Shown piece by piece: positions 12,942 through 24,177 of a DNA stretch of 64,000 nt. The stretch lies in NCBI GenBank assembly GCA_024663395.1, contig JANFAH010000002.1:5890001-5954000 (forward strand), read 5' to 3'. The notes beneath the pieces were generated by a model. It had not been told where the DNA came from and ran no database searches. It worked only from the letters and a program-made list of their open reading frames with translations. This DNA comes from Pisolithus tinctorius. Lineage: Eukaryota; Basidiomycota; Agaricomycetes; Boletales; Pisolithaceae. The number at the start of each line of letters is the position of its first letter. Position 1 is the first letter of the stretch. The position numbers were made by a program, and so were the translations under genes.

Positions 12942-13395
12942 CATCAGGAAAATAACACTTTACTATTTTTGACTTTTTGTGACTAATGTGACTTTTTGGG
13001 AAGGAATCTACTATCATTACCCATGTCCTGCAGGCATGGCTGCACTTTTCTTGCTGATTTTGATCTTGTTCAAACCACCTAATTCATAGCTTTCAGTAGA
13101 TACCACATACATTCAAATTGATGGAGGTTCCAAAGAGATATTGTGATTTTTCTCTCATACAGTGTGCATCACACCAATGGCTCAATATCTCTGAATTTTC
13201 AGACATTTTCTAGTCTTCTTGGCTTAGATAAATCATCACTTAGTTGCCTCAATAGATTCTGTTCTCTTTTCATTCTTCAAAATGCTGTATATGGTCAAAA
13301 AAAAAGTACAGATAGTAGATTCCTTCCCAAAAAGTCACAAATAGTCACAGTAGTCACAAAAAAGTCAAAAATAGTAAAGTGTTAATTTCCTGATG
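12942..13395. mobile_element. 454-bp MITE with long terminal inverted repeats
   Basis: The ends CATCAGGAAAATAACAC and GTGTTAATTTCCTGATG are inverted copies, and the inverted similarity runs on for about 75 bp with small gaps (to ATAGTAGATTCC on the right). The same site in the first copy of the duplication (near 2184) is empty, which defines the insertion well. The flanks suggest a 2-bp duplication TG (CG in the first copy). There is no transposase gene. Family not recognised. Confidence 0.8.
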
Positions 13396-14156
13396 TGAAC
13401 ACTGTTTGACAGCCATGTCACGAGTATACCTTAAATCTTTTATTGGTGAGATTCTGCACTGAGCTGGTGGTTGTTGGCTTCTCTTGGTGGGCTTTCTGGT
13501 TCTAGTAGTTCTAGAAGCTGATGGTGACTATGATACTGTGCACACTTCCCTTTACTTCAGTGAAGAAGTCTTGTTTTGGCACTAGATTGATTATTTTCCC
13601 CTCTTCCCTGATTTGAAGTTTGTGGTGCTGTAACTATTCCACACCACACAGTCTATGGAAATCCTATATTCATTACCTTTATTTTTGCAGAGTGTTCTCA
13701 ATGGCCCATTCCTTGTGATCCAGCTGGACCCCTGGACTAATCCTGCTGGCACAGTTGCTTGGAACTTTGGCTTTCACCCTATTACCCTTTGATAATTTCT
13801 GTTGTCCTTCACACATGTGCCCTGGATTCTCAGAATGTGCTGCTCAACCAATGTTGCATGCATACAAGAGGTTACATTACCAATCCAATCAATGTAGGGC
13901 AGCTGGCAGAAAGATAAAAGATCAGAGCTAGGGAAGTATGGCACTGCAAACAAGGCTGTACACATGTCACATATTGGAAACCTGAGTTCTCAGTGTCTCA
14001 GCCAGAGAATTTAATTTCAAGGGCAAAGAAGAGGGAAGTTCATGTATTTTATTTTATTTTAATTTTATTACTGAAGATTTAACAAGACGGAAATGGAGCA
14101 CATATGGGTTGACTCACATGTGTGCCAACACATGGCTGCAATCTGCCTGAGATAAT

Positions 14157-14262
14157 AGGGCCACTCAAAGCTGGCACTGCCGCCTATGCCTACGGCTACA
14201 GTGCGACTACCACAAACAATTAACTGTAGGCGTGGGCATTGGCGCCAACTTTGAGCGACCCT
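14157..14262. mobile_element. 106-bp MITE or hairpin element
   Basis: The ends AGGGCCACTCAAAG and CTTTGAGCGACCCT are imperfect inverted copies, and the two halves pair over about 45 bp. It is flanked by AAT on both sides (14154-14156, 14263-14265), a possible 3-bp duplication as made by PIF/Harbinger-type elements. Unlike its surroundings it retains several CpGs, which suggests a recent insertion. Confidence 0.6.
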
Positions 14263-14285
14263 AATAGTGTGCAGAGGAAATTTCT

Positions 14286-14306
14286 AGGGTTAGGTTAGGG
14301 TTAGGG
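14286..14306 (+). repeat. Short telomere-like TTAGGG tract
   Basis: About three TTAGGG-type units, one of them shortened (GGGTTAGGTTAGGG). It lies immediately after the end of the duplicated segment and at the return to normal CpG content. It may mark an old break and join; it may also be chance. Confidence 0.5.
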
Positions 14307-15727
14307 CTCGTAATTTCTTAGTAATGCCGCAACGGGGCGGACTACTTATGTCCAAGCTCGAAGTTACTCGCCCGTTGCAGACTCTTCATTACAACTTTCC
14401 TGCAGATCTGTCCTCGCATTTTTTGCGCAGCCCGAACCACTAAGCGATCCCTCACAGGTAGCTCAATCGAAACCAAACGTCCCCGTCCCAATCGAGTTTG
14501 ATCGCAGCGATTATTTGCGCATATCTACCTTGCACATTCCCGCACGGAGGTGTACGTGATCTGTTTTAATCTCCACAACTCAGGCACTGACGTGACTCCA
14601 TGGTTTGAAGTTTCGTTTGGCAGTCCTCTACTGCACGTCCTAGAGGAGGCGTCGGTGAACCCAACCCATCTACCACACCGTGTCCACCTATCGCTACCCA
14701 CTTTTCGAGGTCCAATACCGAAACGGTTGAGCCTCCGCAAGTGTGAGTTGTCTTGTTTGCAATGTGAATGGTTTCTTATGGTAAATCGCCGCAAATCGGC
14801 GAAGTCAGTTCATTCGTAATGTTGTCATGAAATGCGGGGGCACTTGAATAAACATTCTCGTTCAAGCCTCCGAGGACCTGCATTTACACATTGTGTATCG
14901 TAGTATTATTGACCACGAGGATAAGGTGAGGGTAAATCACAAGATATGATTGTCGTTCATCATGGGGAGAGGAGGGTGTGGGTTCGATGGGGGGCGTTGA
15001 GGACGAGGGAAGTGATAGGGGGCAGTGCAGGGCAGCGCCCTTCATTCTCGGTTGCTACGACGAAATGCGAAGTACGGCCTCCATTGGGTGCTAGTCTGCG
15101 CCCCAGGAAACGATCGTCGCTCTCACTTGCTCGGTTTGTGCGGATACCTTTATCCGAGTCGACGTTGGCTATTGAGTCCCAGTCACTCTGGCCTTGACGC
15201 AGCCGCATCCTTGTCCACGAGTAATGTTGCTGTATTTCGCCTGCTTCCACAGCTCACCTCCAGCACCAAAGATCACGGACACAAACGTTGAGGTGTGATA
15301 GAGTTGCTGTTTTCTCTGCGCATTTAAAGGCTGATTCGGATCAGTGCATGTCTTCGTGGAAGTGGAGAAGCGTTATCGAGATTGGCGCGGCTTGATTGTA
15401 ATCCTCTTAGCGTAGTGTGATCCTCTTTGCTTCCTTTACGATACGACCATAGAACCCGAGTAATATAGACTGAGAAATGTGAAAGTATGCAGTATTGGCT
15501 CAACGCAAAAACCTTTGTTGAGCAGAGCATGCACTTAGTAGCTGCGAACTGACTTAAGTGATCGGCATTTCAATTGGCATGTGGCCGTGCTTGATTATTA
15601 ATAGGCGCCTTGGCATCACCAAGAATCCGCAGCTCCACACCCTTCCCACTCACCCATCTCCGTCTCGGGCCATACGCATACTGTCTCCTACGATATTCCA
15701 AGAACCTCGACTGTCCTTGCATCATCA
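14307..15727. other. CpG-normal intergenic region
   Basis: Overlapping frames of 60-96 codons on both strands (14525-14819, 14946-15291), none recognisable. Contains the promoter region of the GTPase gene. No RNA gene seen. Confidence 0.4.
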
Positions 15728-17085
15728 ATGGCTCCTAGGTGTTTCAATGTATTGGGGTGTTTACGGCAGCCACCTTCTCCGAGTGACGATGCAGTCATTC
15801 CACAAGGTCTGGCTCCCATCGAAGCTGCTCAATCAAGTACGCCCCTATCCAGTGCACATTCGTCATCGTGCTACTGAAGTTGCTGTCTAATTCTCCATCA
15901 GGTAATGCAGATGCCCCTATTCTTGCACATCCTGAGGAAGTATCTTCGGGTAAGTATATTATTTATGACGAACGGGAAATGTCTAACAACATTAACAACT
16001 AGCGTCACCCACTTCGAATCCTACCTATCGCTTAGATCTTGCGGCGGTCAAAGAGCATGTTGATCGCATCAGTCGTTTTCGCGTTCTTGTCATGGGCAGA
16101 GCAAATGCGGGTAAAACGACAATCTTGCAGAGGGTTTGTAATACGACAGATCAACCAGAAATTTTTAATGGAGAAGGACAGAAGGTATGTATGTTGTGTG
16201 TGATTTCTTCAGATTAATGTCATGTTAGGCCGTATTCAGGTGGATGCTACTGTGGTGCGGGGTTCGCTAAAGGTGAGGTTACCTTATACCTGTTGTATAA
16301 TTTATATGATGGGTGTAATCCAGCGTGGCCACCATGACATTGAGGATGAGCTGGTCTTTCGGAGCAATCCACGCTTTGTATTCCATGATTCATGTGGATT
16401 TGAGGCTGGAAGTGCAGAGCAGTTTGACAAGATGAAGAAATTTGTGATAGATCATGCCAAGACAACCAAACTAGACAAGAGAATTCATGCCATCTGGTAA
16501 GGACACCATGGTTGACAGCCCTAAGAGTACTGATGTGATTCTGGTGATTATGGCATTGAGGTTTTGCATTCCATTGACTGATAGCCACAGGATGGTTACA
16601 GCTGCTGAAAGAAAGTTTTTTGATCAGTGTGATACAGGGCATGGTATGTACATATGCATACACTTTGTCATTGTTATTACAATGTTTCCACAGTTCCAGT
16701 GATAGTGCTGGCAACAAAGGCAGATAGTTTAGAGCTTGATGCTGTTCAGCAACTTGAGGACCAAGGCTTCAGTGTAGAAGATGGAGTTGGGGAACCAGAA
16801 CTGGAAAAACAGATTCTGAACAACTACATGGAAAAGCTCAGGGATTGGTTGGGAAGGGCTATGTTTCCACCTCATGACTATCTGTCACTCACTGGTAAGT
16901 AGCCTAGACTTTACCCATGGAGTGGCAAACCAGAGAAATTACACAGGAATGCATGAAGAGGGTGCAGATTGCACACTTCTACTAACATGCACAGCAAATG
17001 CATTGAATGAGGAAGGACTGCAACAACTCCTCATATATACACAGCAGTCTAACCTAGGGTTGTGTATGGAATTTGCTATAATGAA
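15728..17085 (+). CDS. G-domain (P-loop GTPase) protein, exons 1-8
   Basis: Exons: 15728-15836, 15902-15949, 16003-16184, 16240-16272, 16324-16496, 16561-16643, 16694-16894 and 16947-17085. All junctions keep frame, giving about 322 residues here. The P-loop is VMGRANAGKTT (G1). The usual G3 DxxG is represented by HDSCGFEAG. The G4-like base-specificity motif is VLATKADSLEL. Further family blocks are DIEDELVFRSNP, TDSHRMVTAAERKFF and GMHEEGADCTLLLTC. This is the large Agaricomycete family annotated as 'G domain-containing protein', related to TRAFAC GTPases, of unknown biological role. CpGs are frequent up to 16375 and absent in the later exons, yet the frame stays open. The gene probably continues at 22388 beyond a large minisatellite. 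Confidence 0.85.
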
Positions 17086-17289
17086 GTAAGTGATAAAACT
17101 GAAGATGTAAAATATACTGACATGTACAAGAACATTGAAGATGTGCATGAGAAAGAAGGTTGGGAAAATCAAACCCACAGTCCTCTCAACTATGCTGTCA
17201 AAATGGTTCCCATATGTAAGGAATGGCTATGGTGCATGAATGAGAGACTGATTTATTAATAGGAAGTGAGTGAAACTGTGAAGGGTGAT

Positions 17290-20200
17290 GGTTAACAGAC
17301 TAAATGTACTTTGGGGCTTGCTGTGGTTTTCATTTGATAGTATGTAAGTGCATCTGTGGTAGATGTTGGTGAATGAATACTGACCATGTGCACTGCTATG
17401 TTATTGGACTTGGATGTATAGTTTGTAAGTGGAGTCATGGCAGGTGGTGGTGGATGCCTACTCACCATGTTCACTACTGCCTGGTTGTACTTGGTTTCAT
17501 AGTTTGTGAGTAGAGTCATTGTTGGGGGTGATGGATGGATATATTGACCATCTACACTGCCACTGCATTGGGCTTGGGTTCAAAGCAAGTGAGTGAAGTC
17601 ATGACCTGGGGTAGTGGTGGATAGATACTAACCATGTCCACTGTTGCCCTGTTGGACTTGGGTGCACAGTTTGTGAGTGGTGACATACCAGATGGTAGTG
17701 GTCCATGTTTATTGACACTTTGTTGGACTTGTGTGCATAGGGAGTGAGTTGAGTCATAGCAAGTGGTGGTAGATGGAAGCTAACCATGTTTACTGTTGCC
17801 TTGTTGAACTTGGGTTCACAGTTGGTGAGTGGAGTCTTGGCAGGTGGTCATGGATAAAAGCTGATCATGTTCACTGTTGCCTTGTTGGACTTGGGTTCAC
17901 AGTTGGTGAGTAGAGTCATAGCAGGTGGTCATGGATACAAGCTGACCATCACCCTGGGGGACTTGGACCCATAGCAAGTGAGTGGAATCATAGCAGGTGG
18001 CAGGGGGATGCTGACTATGTTCACTGACATCCTGTTGGTATTGTATTGATAGGAAGTAAGTGGAGCAATGGCTGGCAGGTGGTGGTGGGCTCATGCTGAC
18101 CCTGTTCACTGTTACCCTGTGGGAACTGGGTTCATAGCAGGTGAGAAGAATCATGGCAGTGGGGATGGGTACATGCTGACCATGTTCAATGCCATGCTGT
18201 TGGTGTTGAGTTCATAGTTTGTGAGTGGAGTAATAGCAAGTGGGGATGCATGTATGTTGACTATGTTGACTGCCACCCTATTGGCCATTGGTTCATAGTT
18301 TGTGAGCATTGTTACAGGTGGTGTTGGGTGCATACTGACCATGCTCACTCCCATGTTGTTGGATTTGGGTACATAGCAAGTGAGTGGAGTTATGGAAGGT
18401 GGAGGAGGATGCATGCTGACCATGCTAACTGCCAACCTGCTGGACTTGGGATCATAGTTGGTGAGTGGAGTCATGGCAGGGTGGAAGATGGATGCTGAAT
18501 ATATTCACTGCTGACCTACTGGAATTGGGCTCATAGCAAGTGAGTGATGGTGGGCAGATGCTGATCATATTCACTGACATCCTGATGGTGTTGGGTTAAT
18601 AGTGAGTGAGTGGAGTGATGGCAGGTGGTGGTGTATACCTGACTATGTTCACTGTCACCTGGTTGGCATTGGGTTCATAGCGGGTGAGGAGAATCATGGC
18701 AGTGAGGCTAGATGCATGCTAATCATGTTCAATGCCACTTTGTTGGTATTGGGTTCATAGTTTGTGAGTGGGGCCATGGGAGGTGGTGGATGGATGCTGA
18801 CCATGTTCACTGCAACCCCATTGGACTTGGGTTCATAGTTTGTGAGTGATATTAGAGCATATGGTGGATGCATACTGACAAACAATGCTCACCCACATGC
18901 TGGTGGACTTGGGTACATAGCCAGTAAGTGGAGCCATAGTGGGTGGTGGTGCTACCACCCTGTGGTGGATATATGTATGCTCATCATGGTTACTGCCATA
19001 CTATTGGACTTGGGTATATAGCAAGTGAGTAGAGTCATGGTAGATAGTGCCGGATGTGTGCTGACTATGCTCATCACCACCTTGTTGGACTTGGGTTTAT
19101 AGGATGTGAGTGGAGCCATGGCAGGTGGTGGTGGATGGATGGATGTTGACCATGTTCACTGCTGCCTTGTTGAAATTGGGTTGATAGCAAGTGAGAAGAG
19201 TCATGGCAGGTGGTGTTGAATTCAAGCTGACCAAGTTCCCTGCTGCCCTGTTGGACCTGGGATTGAAGATGGTGAGTGGAGTTATGGCAGGTGGTGGTGG
19301 ATACCTGCTGACCATGTTCACCATTGCACTGTTGGATTTGGTTCATAGTTTGTGAGTAGAGTGCCAACCAGAGGTGACAGCTGCTTGCTGAGCATGTTCA
19401 TCAATAACTGTTCCCCTGTTGGCCTTGGGTTCACAGTTGGTAAGTGGAGTTGTGGTGGATGGTGGTGGATGCAAGCTCACCATGTTCACCTTATTGGACT
19501 TGGATTCACAGCAAGTGAGTGGAGTCATGGTAGGTAGTGATGCATGTATGTTGACCATGTTCACTTGGGTTTGGATACATAGCAAGTGAGTAGAGTCATA
19601 GGGAGTGGTGGTGGATACATGCTGACCATATCCACTACCAACTGCTTGCACTTGGATTCATAGCAAGTGAGTGAACATGGCAGGTGGTTGTAAATATATT
19701 CTAATGCTATTTGCTGTTACCCTGTTGTGCTTGGGTTTGTAGGGAGTGAGTGGAGTCACAGCTGGTGGTGGTGGTTGTGCATATATGCTGACCATGGTTA
19801 CTCCTGTCCTGTTGGCTTGGATCCATAGCAAGTGAGCAGTGTGATAACAGGTGGTGGATGAAATCTGACCATTGCCATTGCCAACCTATTACACTTGTGT
19901 TCATAGGGAGTGAGTTGTGAAGTTATGGGAGATGGTGGTGGAGGATGCACATTGACAAAGTTCATGGTTGTCCTGTTGGACTTGGGTTTACAGTTGGTGA
20001 GCAGAGTATGGATGGATGGATGTTGACTATGCTCATTGCCACCTGCTTCAACTTGGGTTGATAGATTGTGAGTGGTATCCTGGTAGGTAGTAGTGGTGGA
20101 TGGATGCTGACCATGGTTATTGCCACCCTTTTGGATTGGGTTCACAGTTTGTGAGTAGACTCATGGAAGGGGGTGATGGGCATACCCTGAAAATTTTTAC

Positions 20201-21850
20201 TGCTGTTCTGGGACTTGGGCTAAAAGGAAGTAAGTGACCTATGGCTGGTGATGGTGGATGGATACTTACTATTTAATACTTGCTATGTTAACTGCCTTGT
20301 GGTCATAGCAAGTGAGTGGATTCCTGGCAGATAGTAGCAGATGTCACTGACAATGTTCACTGCTGCCCTGTTGGACATGAATTCACAGCAAGTGAGTGGA
20401 GTCACAGTCTGAGATGGTGGATGAATGCTATCCATATTCACTTCTGCCTCATTGGAATTGGGTCCATAGCAAGTGAGTGGACTCAGTGGTATCATGGCAG
20501 GTGGGCATGCTGATAATGCTCACTGCTGTCTTGTTGGCATTGGGTTTATAGTTTGTGAGTGGTGTTATGGCATTGAAGCTAGTGAGAGTGGATGCATGCT
20601 GACCATGTTCACTGCAAACCTTTTGGGCCTTTATTCATAGGATGTCAGTGAAGTCATGGCAGGTGGTTATAGGTGTATGCTGACCATGTTCACTGCCACT
20701 CCATTGGACTTGCATTCATAGCAAGTGAGTGGAATCATGGCAAGTGGTAGTTGATGGAGGCTGACCATATTCAATGACATCATGTTGGACTTGGCTTGAT
20801 AGATTGTAAGTGAAGTCATGAGAGGTAGTGGTGGACGCATGGTGACCATGTTCAAACCCACCTTGTTTGCCTTGGGTTACAGTTTGTGAGTGGATTCATA
20901 GCAGGTGGTGGCAGATGCTGAACATGTTCACTGCTGCCCTGTTGGATGTGGGTATGTAGCAAGTGAGTGGAGTCATCTGAAGGTGGCAGTGGATAGATGC
21001 TGAACATGGTCACTGCCACATTGTTGGATTTGGGTTCATAGCAAGTGAGTGGAGTCCTGGCAGTGGTGGCTGTCAATGGATCCTGCTCATGTGCAATATG
21101 TTGACCTTTGTGTTGTAGTTTGTGAGTGGAGTTATGACAAATGGTAGTGGATGGATGCTGAAGATGTTGATCACCAACCTCTGCCTGTTGAACTTGGGTT
21201 CATAGTTTGTGAGTGGAGTGATGAAAGGTGATGGTGGATGCATGGTGACCATGTTTACTGCCTTTGGTTTCACAGCAAGTAAGTGGACTCATGGCAGCTG
21301 GTGGAGGATGAATGCAGAACATCCCTACTGAATATGGGTTTTTAGGTTGTGAGTGGGGTCCTGGCCATTGGTGGTGGTGGTGGTGGATGGATCCTGACCA
21401 TGTTCACTGCTGCCCTCTTGAACTTGAATGCACAGCTTGTGAGTGGACCCATGGCAGGTAGTGGCAGGTGGATGCTGATGATGTTTATTACCACCTGGTT
21501 GGACTTGGATTCATAGCAAGTGAGTGGTGTCATGGATGATAGTGGTGAATAGTTTCTTACCATGTTCAATGCCAACATTTTGGACTTGCATTCATAGCAA
21601 GTGAGCAAAGCCATGACAGGTGGTGGAGGCTTTGAGCTGACCATTTCCCATGCCACTTGTCTGCCTTGTGTTCATAGGGAGTGAGTGGAGTCATGACAAG
21701 TGGTGGTTGATGCATGCTGAACTTATTCACTGCTTCCCTGTTTGACTTGGGATCATAGCAAGTAAGTGGAGTCATGATTTGTGATGGTGGATGCATGTTA
21801 ACTGTATTCATTGCTGCCTGTTGCACTTTGCATGATAGATGGTGAGATTT
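17290..21850. repeat. 4.6 kb minisatellite, unit about 78-82 bp
   Basis: About 55-60 diverged tandem copies of a roughly 80-bp unit. Words recurring every 75-84 bp include CAAGTGAGTGGAGTCATGG, GCATGCTGACCATGTTCACT and CTGTTGGACTTGGGTTCATAG. Each unit has a splice-like TAG followed by CAAGTGAGT. Many units are 78 or 81 bp, so on the minus strand they encode a repeating peptide of about 27 residues (MHPPPPAMTPLTNYEPKSN-like) in frames of up to 107 codons; frames drift between units. CG dinucleotides are almost absent (I noticed ones near 18680, 19049 and 20835). The array lies between exon 8 and the likely C-terminal exon of the GTPase gene. Confidence 0.9.
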
Positions 21851-22387
21851 GTGCATTGTGCATATTGACCTGTTCCTAATATCTAGCAGATGGTCAGGAT
21901 GATTGGTCTAGCCACACATGAGGTTTTATTTAATTCTATCTTCAGGATGTAGGTGCATGATTCCCTGGAATATCACTTTGACCATTACATTTTTGTGTCC
22001 ATATGTCAGAATGTGAGTAATGGGCAATGTTCAGAATCATGATAACTACTGATCTATTTTGTGTAGAATGTATGGCTCTCTTTGTATTGGATATACAATA
22101 ATTCCTGATATATTTATAGTTGGTTTGTGGTGTTGTTTCCTCACTCAGATTGGCTTCTATAGTCCCCATGACATACTTTTCAGGTTGTAAGTTTTAATTC
22201 TTTATTGATTCCTCTGGCCTCAGCACATATTAATTTCACATGTCCAAGCCTGCTGTTTTCAATGATCAACCCCTCAAAATGCCCCCATTGTCTTCCTCTA
22301 GGCAATCTTCCATGAAATATATTGCAGAACATGGAATTGGTAAACAGTCCTTCTGATGTTTTACATGATATAGCTCATGATTGTAGG

Positions 22388-22603
22388 TGCCATACTTGTG
22401 TTTGAGTATTTGTACTTCATGTTGCAAGAGAAAGAAGGAAAGGGTGGTTTACAGGAGAACCTGACTTTGGCTGTCAAAAAATATCAAACTTCAGGTGTCC
22501 AGGAAAAGGTTGACAGGCATATTGAAGCAGCCTTTCAGAGGCATAAGGGAGATGTGGATGCCCTATGCTGTACCTTGGTGGATATTGCAAAGGAAAATCA
22601 GAT
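22388..22603 (+). CDS. Probable C-terminal exon of the GTPase gene
   Basis: The open frame has an acceptor-like ATTGTAG just before 22388 and a GTGTAAG donor at 22604. It encodes AILVFEYLYFMLQEKEG, then KKYQTSGVQEKVDRHIEAAF and CTLVDIAKENQM. This pattern fits the helical C-terminal part of the same G-domain family. If so, the gene spans 15728 to at least 22603, with the minisatellite inside it. Exons between 17085 and 22388 are not identified, so this join is inference. Confidence 0.45.
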
Positions 22604-23236
22604 GTGTAAGACATTGTTTGCTCTGCATATTTGGAGCCTTACCACTATATTTCACTCAGCAAAAAAACTGAAATAGGAATAGATAGACAGTCTGATTGTT
22701 CAAGTTGATGACTGAGATTGCTGTATTTCCTATCAGTGTGGCATTTGAGGATATGATTTCTAGGATATTAATCCAGGTGCTTTTTGAAAACCTTCACTGC
22801 TACACTTTTTGTACTACCATCAGAGAACTATCCATGCCAGTGGAAACTCTGGAATTCTGTTGAGTATGCATGATGAAAAGTGACTACATTTGGTCACACA
22901 GTAGTCCATTCTCATAGAGGCAAACTTATGGGTGCTCAGGTTGAACTGGCTGAAGGTATTTGTTTGAGGTAACTGGGGAATTACATGTATATGTACATAT
23001 GTGCTTATATATGTTCCAAGTGTGGCAAGAGCCAAGCAGTTTGCTACAAAGATAATGAAGAGGATAAATAATGATCTAAGGTGTTATTAGTCATTATCAT
23101 ATCCCACATGAATCAGTCACCTGTAGTGCTGAAAGTGGGACTAACTGTGAGGGTGGGGTTGGCTGATGTCACAGGGCAGTGGGCCAACTGCCCTGGATGT
23201 AGGGTTGGGTGACATGGCTGGAGGGTGGGTGAATGC
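22604..23236. other. No gene seen
   Basis: CpG-depleted DNA; short frames only. The last exon or 3' UTR of the GTPase gene may lie here. Confidence 0.3.
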
Positions 23237-23983
23237 TGTCAAGTCTGGGCCTACTCCAACCAACTCCAATGCTGGACAAGGTCTGGGGAGAGGTGCAGAA
23301 GCAAGTCTGACACAGACAAACAGAACTCCAACTAGTGGAGGGTTGGCAGGGATGAAGTCTGCTGAGACAAAAGCAGAGCAGAGTGAGGGCATTGGGTTTA
23401 GCTCATGTGCTACCCCCTTGCATGATCTCAGCCCCCATATTTCAGAGGTAGAGGCCAGGTGGATGTTCAGAGATAACTCTGACAGACAGAAGACAGAGAG
23501 AGATGGAGCAGGAACTTAAGTGATATTTGTACTGAGGATCAGCAGAGTACTGTACAGGCTTTTATACTACTACAGAGGTACAGTAACCAGAATCAGAACT
23601 GACATACAGGGACTTGTAAATTTTCAAGTGAAAACCTCTTGGATGATGAATGAAGGGAAAATGGAGAACATATGACAGGTAAGACAGAACAAACCAAAAA
23701 GGAAACAGTCTAGGTGCTGAACCATGAGGTGCATGTACTGCAGAGTACCTGACTGTGCACTGTCAAGGAGAAGTCCAAAGGCTGGACTGGTAAGGGTCAC
23801 ATGACCCCTTGGAAAATGGTCCACACAGTCTGACAGTAGGCTGGTATCAAGTCCAACAGCAGTCAGGGTGGAGAAAGCTCATAAACAACACAGGGCAGGT
23901 GGAGTTGGTGCAGAGTGAGTGAATGACCAGTGGAGTAGGGTGCAGAGTGAGCAGAGACTTATACTGGATGTACAGTCATGACA
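23237..23983 (-). mobile_element. Family R LTR-like repeat, copy 1
   Basis: Read on the minus strand it begins TGTCATGACTGTACATCCAG and ends in TTGACA, with a TATAAAA motif about two thirds in (GTAGTATAAAAGC). Immediately before its start on the minus strand is a purine run (AAGGGGGGGG), as a polypurine tract before a 3' LTR. Copies 2 and 3 are at 36897-37453 and 59306-59773. No linked internal region was identified. Confidence 0.6.
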
Positions 23984-24177
23984 GTGCCCCCCCCTTAGGG
24001 CCTGAACCCCTGAAGGCTGCATGTATGGAATGAGATCAACATGAGTTGATCATTTGAAATTGTTTTGATGCCTTGAGGACAATAGGTTTAGCCACAGAAG
24101 AGCTCCATCAGAGTTTGAAGAACCACTTAAAAACATGTGTTAGGGCACTGAACCTTCATATCCTTTTCCCCATCATC

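Larger units (their letters stand above)
8330..14150. other. CpG-depleted block 1
   Basis: Almost no CG dinucleotide is present (I noticed ones near 13418 and 14088), while TG and CA are very common. The flanking DNA on both sides has normal CpG. The block holds transposon remains and a decayed duplicate. A stretch at 8400-8600 is rich in CAGA/TGTCTG words, a cryptic simple repeat. Confidence 0.8.
12240..14281 (+). pseudogene. CpG-decayed duplicate of the 1485-2972 segment
   Basis: The order and sequence of 1485-2972 is repeated here. Nearly every difference from the first copy is CG changed to TG or CA: for example GCACGAG to GCATGAG, AAACGCTGG to AAACACTGG, ATCGCCGACGG to ATCACTGACAG. One such change makes a stop (TTTATCGGAAG to TTTATTAGAAG). 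The reading frame of the hypothetical gene can be followed from 12250 to 12733. Two mobile elements interrupt it (12942-13395 and 14157-14262), and there is an AT-rich expansion near 14045. The homology ends at GCAGAGGAAA, present in both copies (near 2956 and 14271). Confidence 0.85.

Noticed and set aside
14525..15291. Overlapping 83-96 codon frames as coding exons
   Set aside because: Equal frames on both strands, no family pattern and no consistent splice model.
17290..21850. CRISPR-like array of regular repeats
   Set aside because: Whole units repeat with divergence throughout; there are no identical repeats with unique spacers, and the genome is fungal.
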